In this document: positions 8,495 to 17,133 of the stretch, piece by piece
Layout of the letters: each line of letters begins with the position of its first letter
Position numbering within the stretch: position 1 is the stretch's first letter
Source: Algoriphagus sp. PAP.12
GTDB taxonomy: Bacteria > Bacteroidota > Bacteroidia > Cytophagales > Cyclobacteriaceae
DNA length: 64,000 bases
Assembly: GCF_026652115.1 (NCBI RefSeq)
Contig: NZ_JAPPSQ010000013.1
Location: 1-64,000, forward strand
Direction: 5' to 3'
Translations under genes and position numbers: made by a program
The notes under the pieces: generated by a model
The model's database searches: none
What the model saw: the letters and a program-made list of their open reading frames with translations, nothing else
What the model was told of the DNA's origin: nothing

Positions 8495-9637
8495 TTGAAA
8501 AAAATCAAGGTATTACATCTTATAAAAAGCTTGGGAAGAGGGGGAGCTGAGAAATTAATTCCTGAAACGGCTTTGGTTCATGATAAAAGTAAATTCGAAT
8601 TCCATTGCCTTTATTTTTTCCATCAAGAACAAAATATCGTAGATGAATTAGAAAAGGGTGGGATTACCGTTCACCTAATCCCTTCTGGTAATTTGGGTCT
8701 ATTTTTTCAGGTTAAAAAGGTTCAAAAATTTATTGAACAAGAAGGGTTTGATATTATTCATGCTCATTTACCTTGGGCGGGGATTTTATCCAGATTTGTT
8801 GGAAAAAACCTGACTATCCCAATTGTCTATACTGAACATAATACCTGGGATAGGTACAATAAAGTTTCCTATTGGGGAAATCGATTAAGTTTTAAAAATC
8901 AGGATATTGCCATTGCCGTTTCCAATGAGGTAGTTCTATCTATGCAACTCAACTCCATTATTGACCCCTATAAAAGAGGGGGAAGGTTAAAGGTTAAAGT
9001 GATCCAAAATGGAGTGAATACAGATACTTTTCAAAGAATCGAGGATACTAGTGCTTTGAAATCAAATTTGGGAATTCCTATTGACTCGGCTGTGATTGGA
9101 AAAGTAGCTGTCTTTAGATCCCAAAAAAGACTTTGGCTTTGGGTGGATATAGCTTTAGAGATTTTAGAGCATTATCCGGAAACCCACTTTTTATTGGTTG
9201 GAGATGGAGAATGGAGAGAAAGGATTGAGGAACAGATTAAAAAATCTGGAAAAGAAAAGAATTTCCATTTGGTAGGAGTTCAGAAAAATGTCATCCCCTA
9301 TTTAAGTTTGATGGATATCTACCTTAGCACTTCTGAATTTGAAGGTTTACCTATAGCAATGCTAGAGGCTATGTCTTGTCAGGTTCCAGTGATAGCCACC
9401 AGAGCTGGGGGTATTGGAGAAGTAATCCAAGAAGGAATTCAAGGACATCTAACTGGAATAGATGATTGGAAAGAATTAAAGGGATTTTGTCAAGAGCTTC
9501 TAAAAAACAGCAATCCGTTAAAACACATGGGCCAAGAAGCAAGAAAAAGGGTTGTTGAGGACTTTAGTATGAAAAACATGGTAAGTGAATTGGAGGAAGT
9601 TTACTTGTCTGTTTTACAGGATAAAATCATTTTATAA
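8495..9637 (+). CDS. GT4-type glycosyltransferase
   Basis: 380 aa, GT-B fold. The N-terminus KVLHLIKSLGRGGAEKL is the usual donor-loop start. The C-terminal nucleotide-sugar site reads EFEGLPIAMLEAMSCQVPVI (about residues 285-305), with the family Ex7E pattern. It begins with TTG at 8495 after an AGG, since no ATG precedes the motif. It is the only plus-strand glycosyltransferase of the cluster and overlaps the 3' end of the convergent GT4 gene by 37 bases, so the two transcripts run into each other. Donor and acceptor unknown. Confidence 0.9.
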   Translation: MKKIKVLHLIKSLGRGGAEKLIPETALVHDKSKFEFHCLYFFHQEQNIVDELEKGGITVHLIPSGNLGLFFQVKKVQKFIEQEGFDIIHAHLPWAGILSRFVGKNLTIPIVYTEHNTWDRYNKVSYWGNRLSFKNQDIAIAVSNEVVLSMQLNSIIDPYKRGGRLKVKVIQNGVNTDTFQRIEDTSALKSNLGIPIDSAVIGKVAVFRSQKRLWLWVDIALEILEHYPETHFLLVGDGEWRERIEEQIKKSGKEKNFHLVGVQKNVIPYLSLMDIYLSTSEFEGLPIAMLEAMSCQVPVIATRAGGIGEVIQEGIQGHLTGIDDWKELKGFCQELLKNSNPLKHMGQEARKRVVEDFSMKNMVSELEEVYLSVLQDKIIL

Positions 9638-10692
9638 AACTTTTCAAAAGATTTTGAAACAGCCTCAATCTTAAAACTATTCCTATAAACTTCGAATGCT
9701 GAATTTAGCATAGGATTCAAATCCTCTATATCCTTTTGAAGGATTTGAATAATCTTATCCTTAAATGCCATTTGGTCAGATTTAGGAATTAAATAACCTG
9801 TTTTTTCATTGATTAGCACTTCTGGAATTCCTCCTACATTATATGCAATCACTGGGATTTTATAAGCAAAGGCTTCTAAAATTACGGCAGGCAATCCTTC
9901 TATTTTACTTGGTAAAACAAAAATTGCATTTCTTGGTATAATCTCAAAAGGATTTGGAATGGCCCCCTTAAAAATAACTGAATCCTTTAGGCTAAATTTT
10001 TTGACTTTCTCTTTTATCTCTTCTTTTAATGCCCCTTCTCCGATAAGCCAAAGTTTTAATTCCGGAATTTGTGAATGAATATTTGAAAAAATGTCAATTA
10101 AGTCTAGGTGATTCTTTTCATAAGAAAATCCTCCTATATGCACCAATAAAGGATAATCTACAGACTCTAAATGTGTTTGATTTGTTGGAATTCGAATACC
10201 AATTGGAATTACTTGGTGAGCCTTTGAAAAATTAAAAAGAGATTGAAAATCCTCCTTCGATTTATTACTTACCGAAATCACACCAGCTATATTTTTATAG
10301 AGGTAATTATTAAAAAATTTTACCCAGGGAGAATTTATATAGAAACTTATTTGGGAGGCATTTCTAAAAAGAATTGGAGTATTCCACCCAAAAATCTTTT
10401 TAGAAAAAACAGAAAACTTTAAAGTATCTGCAGCATTGGCCTGAATGATATCCGGACTTTCATTTTTTACAATTCTAGAAAATTCTTTCCAGGCTTTCAT
10501 ATCAAAAAATCTCTTTTTGATAAGCCTTTTTAAATGAATCTGCTTGCCTGAAAATGGGAGGCAATAATCTCCTTCAAAAATAGAAATTAGTATTACTACA
10601 TGTCCAAGTCTCTGCAACTCTTCCGAAAGCATAGCGGTAAATAATTCTACTCCCCTAGCTTGAGGTCTTTGTATCAGCTGGATTATTTTCAC
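9601..10692 (-). CDS. GT4-type glycosyltransferase
   Basis: 363 aa GT-B enzyme. The start MKIIQLIQRPQARGVELF carries the donor-loop pattern, and the C-terminal site reads KIEGLPAVILEAFAYKIPVI (about residues 260-280). Last gene of the operon; its ATG overlaps the stop of the formyltransferase fusion (ATGA at 10692-10689). Its 3' end overlaps the convergent plus-strand GT4 gene. Sugar specificity cannot be read from sequence. Confidence 0.9.
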   Translation of the reverse strand: MKIIQLIQRPQARGVELFTAMLSEELQRLGHVVILISIFEGDYCLPFSGKQIHLKRLIKKRFFDMKAWKEFSRIVKNESPDIIQANAADTLKFSVFSKKIFGWNTPILFRNASQISFYINSPWVKFFNNYLYKNIAGVISVSNKSKEDFQSLFNFSKAHQVIPIGIRIPTNQTHLESVDYPLLVHIGGFSYEKNHLDLIDIFSNIHSQIPELKLWLIGEGALKEEIKEKVKKFSLKDSVIFKGAIPNPFEIIPRNAIFVLPSKIEGLPAVILEAFAYKIPVIAYNVGGIPEVLINEKTGYLIPKSDQMAFKDKIIQILQKDIEDLNPMLNSAFEVYRNSFKIEAVSKSFEKFYKMILSCKTDK

Positions 10693-12314
10693 TTTCTATA
10701 ATAAGCGTCCGAAAAGACCCAATGATCAGTAAAGTTCAATGTATGAACTCCCATTTGGGATTTAGATATATTAGGCTCCATGGTTTGAACCGTTTTTTCT
10801 TGATATTCTTTTTCATTAAGGACCAATATCTCCTGAATTTTTATTCTATGCCCGTATCTTAAACCCGAATCTTGAGCTGGTCTAAATAGTTTGCCATTTT
10901 TTTGATAGATCCTTCCTGCCGGTCTTGAAGAACGAACATCTGAAACAATTGGATTTAGCGCATGGGCTTTCCAATTGTTTGCAAATAAATCAGTGGTATA
11001 ATAGGCATACAATTCTATAAAAACTGAGGTACCCGAATGAGGTCTTTGATTGACAAAAAGCCAATAGACATTTTCTATTTTCAGGATAGTGGGATCATAG
11101 GCTTCTTTTTCAAAAAAGACTCCCATTTTTTTCCATTTAATTGGGAAATCAATTGCCTTATAATAGAATATTTTACCTACCTCCCCAGATTCCGGAATTA
11201 GATAATACTCATTGTTATCCTTCCAAATAAATGGATAGGATAAATGATAATCTTCTTCCAGAACAATCCTGTTTTCTTGTAATTCTCGACCATCCCATTG
11301 TGCGACTCCAATCCTTCCCTTTTTCTTATTTCCATTAAAATCCTCATAAAAAACCCAAGTCTTTCCATCCTTTTCGACAGGAAAAGGATCAGCCCAAAAT
11401 GAGCCTTTTGAAAGCAATCCTGGTGGAGGGACAATTGAATGGAAATCTCTGGAGCTAAGTACATTAGTATTATTCTCTGCTACCAATATTTCCCAATAAG
11501 GTTTTTTAATTCCTTCAGCTATTTTTCTTCCAAAATTTCTTAATAACAAATTGCTTCCAAGTCCAAGCATTTGCCAAAAGCTTGGGGGTGTCAAAATTGG
11601 AGTTTTATCATTTTTTGGAGACTGAAGATTTTGAAGTCCCTTTTCCCAGTTTTCCTTGCCTTTAACTTCGATTTCTTTCAATACTCTAGGGATAATAAAA
11701 CTAGAAAGCCAAAAAATCTTATTGGCATTCCTCTGAACGGAAAGCGGATCTGTTTGTGAAAAGGATTTATATAAAACTTGACCATCATCTAATTTTTCAG
11801 ATAGCCTTTGGAGAGTCACTCCGGTAATTTCCTTTTTCAACATTACTTCCCAAAAGGCAGGAGGACCACCTTTGTAAAATTGATTGTCCCCATGATGAAA
11901 AGACCAGACTCCTAACTTGGACAGTTTTAATATGTCTCCTCTTAAAATTCGAAAACCTAATCGAAGAATAAGATCAGGATGGAAAGCCTTTAGTTCTTCG
12001 ATTGTTCCTAGACTGAAGTAATCCGAATATTTCTTTTGAGTTGGATGAATGGAAATCTCAGGAACATTCCAATTAGGAATATCCCTAAGATCTTTTTGAG
12101 CGAATGCATCAGGATAATTTAAAAACAATTTCCTATCAAAAGCCCTATATGCCCTGTAAAGAAAAGGAGACTTTGTACCACTTGGGATTGGGTTTTGATT
12201 AATTCCCAGCAATACTATTTCCGTATTGGAAGACTGATGAATCTGTAAAACACTTTCCCAAACCCAAGCTGAAACCTTTAATGAGTCTAATAAAAGGACA
12301 ATACGAAACTTCAT
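10689..12314 (-). CDS. Formyltransferase-like domain fused to a beta-propeller (putative sugar-modifying enzyme)
   Basis: 541 aa in two parts. Residues about 1-240 resemble formyl transferases: GVWSFHHGD aligns with the GxxNxH active-site strand and LDDGQVL with the LDTGD strand. His and Asp are kept, but the usual Asn appears to be Ser. Residues about 270-541 look like a five-bladed GH43-like beta-propeller: FWADPFPVEKDGKTWVFYED, then repeated Y-F-I/L-P-E blades (YYLIPES, VYWLFVNQR). The same fusion is known as hypothetical proteins in polysaccharide loci. It may add an N-formyl group to an amino sugar with the propeller binding glycan, or be a non-catalytic relative. It sits between two GT4 genes. 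Confidence 0.72.
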   Translation of the reverse strand: MKFRIVLLLDSLKVSAWVWESVLQIHQSSNTEIVLLGINQNPIPSGTKSPFLYRAYRAFDRKLFLNYPDAFAQKDLRDIPNWNVPEISIHPTQKKYSDYFSLGTIEELKAFHPDLILRLGFRILRGDILKLSKLGVWSFHHGDNQFYKGGPPAFWEVMLKKEITGVTLQRLSEKLDDGQVLYKSFSQTDPLSVQRNANKIFWLSSFIIPRVLKEIEVKGKENWEKGLQNLQSPKNDKTPILTPPSFWQMLGLGSNLLLRNFGRKIAEGIKKPYWEILVAENNTNVLSSRDFHSIVPPPGLLSKGSFWADPFPVEKDGKTWVFYEDFNGNKKKGRIGVAQWDGRELQENRIVLEEDYHLSYPFIWKDNNEYYLIPESGEVGKIFYYKAIDFPIKWKKMGVFFEKEAYDPTILKIENVYWLFVNQRPHSGTSVFIELYAYYTTDLFANNWKAHALNPIVSDVRSSRPAGRIYQKNGKLFRPAQDSGLRYGHRIKIQEILVLNEKEYQEKTVQTMEPNISKSQMGVHTLNFTDHWVFSDAYYRK

Positions 12315-12315
12315 T

Positions 12316-13590
12316 TTAATTTTTCAAAGACATTAAAAATCCCTTTAAAGTTTCTTCATATTGCTTGGCAATTTTTTCAATATCGAACCTTTCAATCCCC
12401 TCATTTCTGGCATTTGCTCCCAGTTTCTTCATTAAATCCGGATGCTCGATAGCAAAAATCATTTGTCTTGCCAATTGTTTCGAGTCCTGAACTTCAAAAA
12501 TCAAGGCTGTTTCAGGGTTTACAGCTTCCAAATTCATGGGGATATTAGATGCAATAATGGGAATGCCTGCCATCATAGCTTCTACCAAAGCGCCCGAAAA
12601 TCCTTCATACCAACTTGGGAAAAGAAAGCAATGAAATGTTGCAGGATGTCCGATGTCCGATGTCCGATGAAAATCTGAATAAAGTTGGCTGTTCGAAGTC
12701 AATATGGATGATGGGTCGGAGATTTTTCCTGGAAGGAATATATTATTTTCTAGGCCTAGATAATGGACTGACCTTTCCAATTCTCTCCGATAAGTTCCTT
12801 CTCCAAAAATGGTCAGTGTACAATTGGGATACTTTTGAATAACTTTTGAAAAGGCATTAATCGCATCCTGAAAGCCCTTTCTTTCCAACAGTCTACCATA
12901 AGAAATGAAATTCACTTGTTTTCCTTCTTGATTTCCATCCAACCCCTGGCGATTACTATCTTCCCATCTATTTCCTAATCCCTGCTCCCTCTCAGTGCCC
13001 ACAAGGCTTACTTTCCCCTTCACTGAACCATATATACCTATTTTCCTCCAACTCGTTTCTGGAATACTTCTGCCTCGATACACTACCGATATTTTCTGTT
13101 TTTCCAACCCCAGCGTATTCACATGCGACTCCGCCAAAGCCTCTGCATTAGCAATCCAATGTTTAGGAATCCCTGCCGTCAACCTATCCAGCCAATAAAC
13201 TATTTTGTATTTAAGTCCTTTCTTATCGGTCCAAGCAATGGGTGCATAGCCATCGTTTACCAGTGTACCCACTAATGTAACACCCGTAATCCAAGATGCA
13301 ACTCGTGTTATAATATCTGCCCGCCAAAGGGAGGAAACCAATAAATCCGGTTTCTCTTTTTTGATCAATCGAATCAAGCGGTAAATGGCCAAATGAAAAT
13401 CATAGGACTCCTGAATATCCAAAAAAAAGAGCCGAATACCGGCTTTTTGATATTGCTCCTTCAGCTCATGTCTCGGATAAAAGTACACCAAAGACACATC
13501 TATTTCTCTTGAAAACCTAGAAATCAATTCCAGATTACTGCGTTCTGTCCCGGCATTAATTAAAGCGTCTTGGGTAAAAAGGACTTTCAA
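12316..13590 (-). CDS. GT4-type glycosyltransferase with two repeat-derived insertions
   Basis: 424 aa, about 50 longer than most GT4 enzymes. The N-terminus MKVLFTQDALINAGTERSNL and C-terminal PSWYEGFSGALVEAMMAGIP are typical. Between VVYRGRSIPE and VNFISYGRLLERKG there are about 35 extra polar residues (EREQGLGNRWEDSNRQG) coded by heptad-phased DNA (12959-12993). A second insertion of about 20 residues (YSDFHRTSDIGHPATF) just before the FLFPSWYEG strand is coded by a 7-base tandem repeat (12645-12669). The frame is intact. Both insertions fall at likely surface loops, so the enzyme may still work. Confidence 0.88.
   Translation of the reverse strand: MKVLFTQDALINAGTERSNLELISRFSREIDVSLVYFYPRHELKEQYQKAGIRLFFLDIQESYDFHLAIYRLIRLIKKEKPDLLVSSLWRADIITRVASWITGVTLVGTLVNDGYAPIAWTDKKGLKYKIVYWLDRLTAGIPKHWIANAEALAESHVNTLGLEKQKISVVYRGRSIPETSWRKIGIYGSVKGKVSLVGTEREQGLGNRWEDSNRQGLDGNQEGKQVNFISYGRLLERKGFQDAINAFSKVIQKYPNCTLTIFGEGTYRRELERSVHYLGLENNIFLPGKISDPSSILTSNSQLYSDFHRTSDIGHPATFHCFLFPSWYEGFSGALVEAMMAGIPIIASNIPMNLEAVNPETALIFEVQDSKQLARQMIFAIEHPDLMKKLGANARNEGIERFDIEKIAKQYEETLKGFLMSLKN
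12645..12669. repeat. 3.6-copy heptanucleotide tandem repeat (GATGTCC) within a GT4 gene
   Basis: GATGTCC is repeated three times followed by GATG. Because 7 is not a multiple of 3, a change of one unit would break the reading frame of the glycosyltransferase, so this could act as a contingency (on/off) site. Confidence 0.9.
12959..12993. repeat. Heptad-phased degenerate repeat within the same GT4 gene
   Basis: On the minus strand the units GAGAGGG, AGCAGGG, ATTAGGA, AATAGAT, GGGAAGA follow in a 7-base phase. They match in style the intergenic heptads (AGGGATT) at 33050-33085 and 35776-35845. They code for the polar insert EREQGLGNRWED. Confidence 0.6.
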
Positions 13591-13593
13591 AAG

Positions 13594-14451
13594 TTAAGGT
13601 TCTAATTTTTTGAAGAAATTCTTATTTCCTGTTCCAATTGGGGAAGAAATAGATTTAAATCTTTTTAACTTTTTAAGTATAAAAAGCCCTAATGGAATTA
13701 TAAAACTAGGCAAAACTTGCTTCTTCTTCGTTCCAGAACCATTCTTCCAAACCATATGCTCGTAGTCAGATTGTTGAGGAGCCTTGGCCAATACATCCAC
13801 GACCTTTGTTCTCCTTGCAATATAGAAAAGAAAAGTTTCTTCGCTATTAGCCAAACTTACTCTGCTTTTAACTTTGGCCGGATCTGACACTTCATATACA
13901 GGGCTATCTGCTCTTGGAAAAAAAAGCCACATTTTCTCTATTTCAAATCCATTCTCCAAAGAAAAAACTCTATAAAAAAGCTCTGGACTAAATTGGTAAA
14001 AGCCATGACCCAAAAAATTATTTGAAGGAGTAACACCTATCATATGACCACCTTCTACTATCATTTCCATACAATTTTTTATGGCTTGAGGAAAGTTGAA
14101 AATGTGCTCTAATGAGCCGGAATCAATTACTAAAGAATATTTTTCCTTCTGATCATTTGGAACCGGCAGATTCATATCCCAAATTTGAGAAGCTCCTTCA
14201 TAATTCGAAGCATCGAAGGTCTCAATTGAATCTGCACCCAAACTCATCAAAAATTGTTCTGAATATCGATTTTCGCGAGAAATCAGATGGCCTATCTCCT
14301 CATTTGAATAACCATATCGCTTAAATATTTTCTCAAATTCAACATAAGAACCATTTAGAGTCTGACGCCCAATTGTCGCCACTATGGAAAAATTCACATC
14401 TAACTTTTTTGTTTGAAGTAGCAGCTCAGTTGTTTTTATGTTAAAACCCAT
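13594..14451 (-). CDS. SAM methyltransferase-like protein (degenerate class I fold)
   Basis: 285 aa. The middle contains YSLVIDSGSLEHIFNFPQA (about residues 105-123) and a following GGHMIGVTPSNNFLGHG, which fit motifs IV and post-IV of class I SAM methyltransferases. The glycine-rich motif I is not clear: the N-terminus reads VATIGRQTLNG instead. So it may be a diverged methyltransferase or one that no longer binds SAM. The C-terminus (from about 250) is basic. It is in the operon, three bases from the GT4 gene downstream and three from the GT2 gene upstream. Confidence 0.65.
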   Translation of the reverse strand: MGFNIKTTELLLQTKKLDVNFSIVATIGRQTLNGSYVEFEKIFKRYGYSNEEIGHLISRENRYSEQFLMSLGADSIETFDASNYEGASQIWDMNLPVPNDQKEKYSLVIDSGSLEHIFNFPQAIKNCMEMIVEGGHMIGVTPSNNFLGHGFYQFSPELFYRVFSLENGFEIEKMWLFFPRADSPVYEVSDPAKVKSRVSLANSEETFLFYIARRTKVVDVLAKAPQQSDYEHMVWKNGSGTKKKQVLPSFIIPLGLFILKKLKRFKSISSPIGTGNKNFFKKLEP

Positions 14452-14454
14452 TAT

Positions 14455-15336
14455 TTAAAGTTCAATCGTTTTCCCTTTTATTCCTTTACTGAAATGAATA
14501 AATGCCAACATGATTAGTTTGAAATTTGTAAACCCATAACTTATACCATATCTGAAGCCATAGATGGATTTTAGCGACCATTTTTGAACAAGTTTATATT
14601 TCATCGATGGTAATGTTAAAGTATCCGCGATAAATAATAAGTTTCTCAGACTATAATATTCTCTATTTAGGTTTAATTTTTTCTGATAGTAGGGTCGATC
14701 AAAATTAGTTCGGTGATATATCTTTCTAGCCTCTAAAAAAAGTTTGCAATCAACAATGATCACATAACCTTTTCTACACACTTTCAGACAAAAATCCAAT
14801 TCTTCAAAACCAAAAAATAAACCAGGATCAGGGCAAACTCCTTCTCGAGCTATTTGTCCACTTACAAGCATACACATTCCTCCACCAACATAATCAACTT
14901 CTAATGTTTCTTTCTTTTCCAAAAGCCTAGATTGAACCCTTTTTATAACACCATTTTTTCTGTCAAAAAATTGTCCAACAGAACCTAAAACTCCAGTAAA
15001 GGGATTTTGATCTCTTATAGCTAATAATCTTTCAAAACAATCATTCCGAAATGGAGGATCATTATCATCTCCCCAATAGATCCAATCAAATCCCTCATCA
15101 GCACAAAGTTGTAATCCTTTTGCTGCAGCACCAGCTGGTCCAGAATTATAACCCATTCTATAATAGTGAATTCGACTATCCAATAACCCAGCTAAAGCTT
15201 GATCTGTTTCTAGGTTATCCGAATTATCAATAATCCAAATTAATTCTGGAGGATGGGATTGAGTAAAAATAGCATCGATTGTTTTTAACAAGATTTTTGG
15301 ACGATTATAGGTAATAATGAAGCCGCCGAATCTCAT
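14455..15336 (-). CDS. GT2-type glycosyltransferase (rhamnosyl/galactofuranosyltransferase-like)
   Basis: 293 aa GT-A fold. It opens MRFGGFIITYNRPKILLKTI, the pattern of rhamnosyl- and galactofuranosyltransferases (WbbL/GlfT-like), with a DDND motif at FDWIYWGDDNDPP (about residues 84-96) and a conserved GFEELDFCLKV (about 170-180) expected to bear the base. Its ATG overlaps the TGA of the upstream GT2 (15336-15333). Sugar identity is unknown. Confidence 0.88.
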   Translation of the reverse strand: MRFGGFIITYNRPKILLKTIDAIFTQSHPPELIWIIDNSDNLETDQALAGLLDSRIHYYRMGYNSGPAGAAAKGLQLCADEGFDWIYWGDDNDPPFRNDCFERLLAIRDQNPFTGVLGSVGQFFDRKNGVIKRVQSRLLEKKETLEVDYVGGGMCMLVSGQIAREGVCPDPGLFFGFEELDFCLKVCRKGYVIIVDCKLFLEARKIYHRTNFDRPYYQKKLNLNREYYSLRNLLFIADTLTLPSMKYKLVQKWSLKSIYGFRYGISYGFTNFKLIMLAFIHFSKGIKGKTIEL

Positions 15337-16211
15337 TTAACAGAATCTAAGTAAATCTTGGAAGATATTAAAGGAGAAAGAGAAATAAGTAGCCTAAGTA
15401 GTGTTGATAACTTATACGGTTTTAAGCGATAGGCTATCCAAAGGTGTTTTCTAGCTTGACTAAATTTTCTGAAACGAAGTTGATTTACTCCAATTATTTG
15501 ATGATATAGATGCTTAGTATGATTTGGCAAAGTTTGTTTATGCTTGTTTAATATTAATAAATTCGAATCTATAACATTCTGTAAATTTTTACTTCCTCCA
15601 TTAGTTGAATCATAATAAGTTAGACCAATTATTGGTATTTTTTTGAGAATCAAGGAAGCAAGATTTAAACGATGAAAAAGTTCCGTATTTTCACCAAACC
15701 TTAAATTCTCGTCATACCCATGGAGAGAATCAAACACCTCCCTTTTAATAGTGAAGGTTCCAGATAGAAATGGGATATATTTTTCATCATTTTGAACAAA
15801 TGATTTTGATTCTCCATTAGGAAAAACCCAATCAAAACCCCATACCAAGACTTCCTGATCTTGAGAGTTTGAATTCATCAAGCTATCAAAAAGCGAATTT
15901 TCAAATTCATCATCAGAATCCAAAAAGATCAACCACTCTCCAATAGCATTAGAGGCACCCAAATTCCTAGCAGCACTAACCCCTATGTTTTCTTGGTAGA
16001 AGTAGGAAACTTTTGGGTTTGACATGTAGTACTGAGAAATTTGTTCTGACTGATCAGTACTCCCATCGTTTACTAAAATCAACTCCCAATCTGGGTATTT
16101 TTGGGATAGAACGGATTGAATTGCTCGATCTAGGGTATTAGCCCCATTGAAAAAAGGAATAATGACCGAAAACTTAATTCCCAAAGATTTTTTGATTTCT
16201 ATTGTAACCAT
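15333..16211 (-). CDS. GT2-type glycosyltransferase
   Basis: 292 aa. The N-terminal FSVIIPFFNGANTLDRAIQS, VNDGSTDQS and IFLDSDDEF motifs (about residues 14-110) define a GT2 GT-A fold with a DSDD metal site. The chosen ATG (16211) overlaps the upstream GT2 gene by 38 bases; there is no later Met before the fold starts. Cytoplasmic, likely acting on a lipid-linked glycan. Confidence 0.88.
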   Translation of the reverse strand: MVTIEIKKSLGIKFSVIIPFFNGANTLDRAIQSVLSQKYPDWELILVNDGSTDQSEQISQYYMSNPKVSYFYQENIGVSAARNLGASNAIGEWLIFLDSDDEFENSLFDSLMNSNSQDQEVLVWGFDWVFPNGESKSFVQNDEKYIPFLSGTFTIKREVFDSLHGYDENLRFGENTELFHRLNLASLILKKIPIIGLTYYDSTNGGSKNLQNVIDSNLLILNKHKQTLPNHTKHLYHQIIGVNQLRFRKFSQARKHLWIAYRLKPYKLSTLLRLLISLSPLISSKIYLDSVK

Positions 16212-17133
16212 TCATGGCTTCTCGATAATTCCTTATAAAAGCCCAAAACTTAGTACGAACAACGACATAGTCGACTTCACTCTGAAAGGAATTCTTTGAA
16301 ATAAGACTCGTTTTGATGATTCCTTTTAAAATGATAAAAAAACTATAAAACAAATGCTTCCTAAAATCACTTCTATTCTGGAACTCATCCAGCCTGTAGG
16401 CCGATAGTATAGGAAAACTATTGCTAATTCCTCTTTTTAGTCTAAGGTAATACTCAAAATCAATACGGTGTTTGTCAATATGATGGTAGAATTTTAAGGA
16501 CTCAGAGTACATTAAATCAAATCCTTCTAATTGGATAGCATGGCAAAATTCAACATCACCTCCCGAAGAAAGTTCTTCCCCTTTTCTACAAGAAAGTAAG
16601 GATTCAAATCCTCTATTTTTTAAATTATTCAAAATCGGCCTTCTATAGAAGCAACCAGCACCATATAAATGAGCAAACTTGGGTAAAGGCTCTAAATTTA
16701 TCCCCTGAGGGCCTAGTGCATAACTTTTGGCAAATTTAGGAAACCAAATAGGAAGGTTCTGCTCTGGCAAAATACCGCATCCACCAAGGGCTCCCAATTT
16801 AAGATTCGATTGAAGTATTGAAAGACCTATATCCAAGTAATCTTTAAAAAGTTCATTATCATCATCACAATCCAAAATGATATCATATTTAGCTAGACCA
16901 ATGCCAAACCAAAATGCATACATTTTCCCAGGCTTTGAAAATTTCTCAATCCGAAAATCAATTCCTGAATCTTTTAATATAGCTTTTGCTTCAGCATAGG
17001 TATTGTCAGAGGAATTATTATCAATCACTATCAATTCCCAGGGATAGTTGGAATCTTGATGGATGATTGCATCTAATGTGGTATGGAGTTTTTTCGCTCC
17101 ATTGTAGGTACAAAGTATAATACTGCAGCTCAA
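16174..17133 (-). CDS. GT2-type glycosyltransferase
   Basis: 319 aa. CSIILCTYNGAKKLHTTLDA at the N-terminus, IDNNSSDNT and ILDCDDDNELF (about residues 87-97) give the GT2 fold and metal site. GGDVEFCHAIQLEGFDLMY (about 213-231) fits the ED acceptor/base region with D replacing E-D spacing. It starts at the ATG 17133 that overlaps the previous stop (ATGA). Resembles enzymes making the main chain or branches of surface polysaccharide. Confidence 0.88.
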   Translation of the reverse strand: MSCSIILCTYNGAKKLHTTLDAIIHQDSNYPWELIVIDNNSSDNTYAEAKAILKDSGIDFRIEKFSKPGKMYAFWFGIGLAKYDIILDCDDDNELFKDYLDIGLSILQSNLKLGALGGCGILPEQNLPIWFPKFAKSYALGPQGINLEPLPKFAHLYGAGCFYRRPILNNLKNRGFESLLSCRKGEELSSGGDVEFCHAIQLEGFDLMYSESLKFYHHIDKHRIDFEYYLRLKRGISNSFPILSAYRLDEFQNRSDFRKHLFYSFFIILKGIIKTSLISKNSFQSEVDYVVVRTKFWAFIRNYREAMNGYNRNQKIFGN

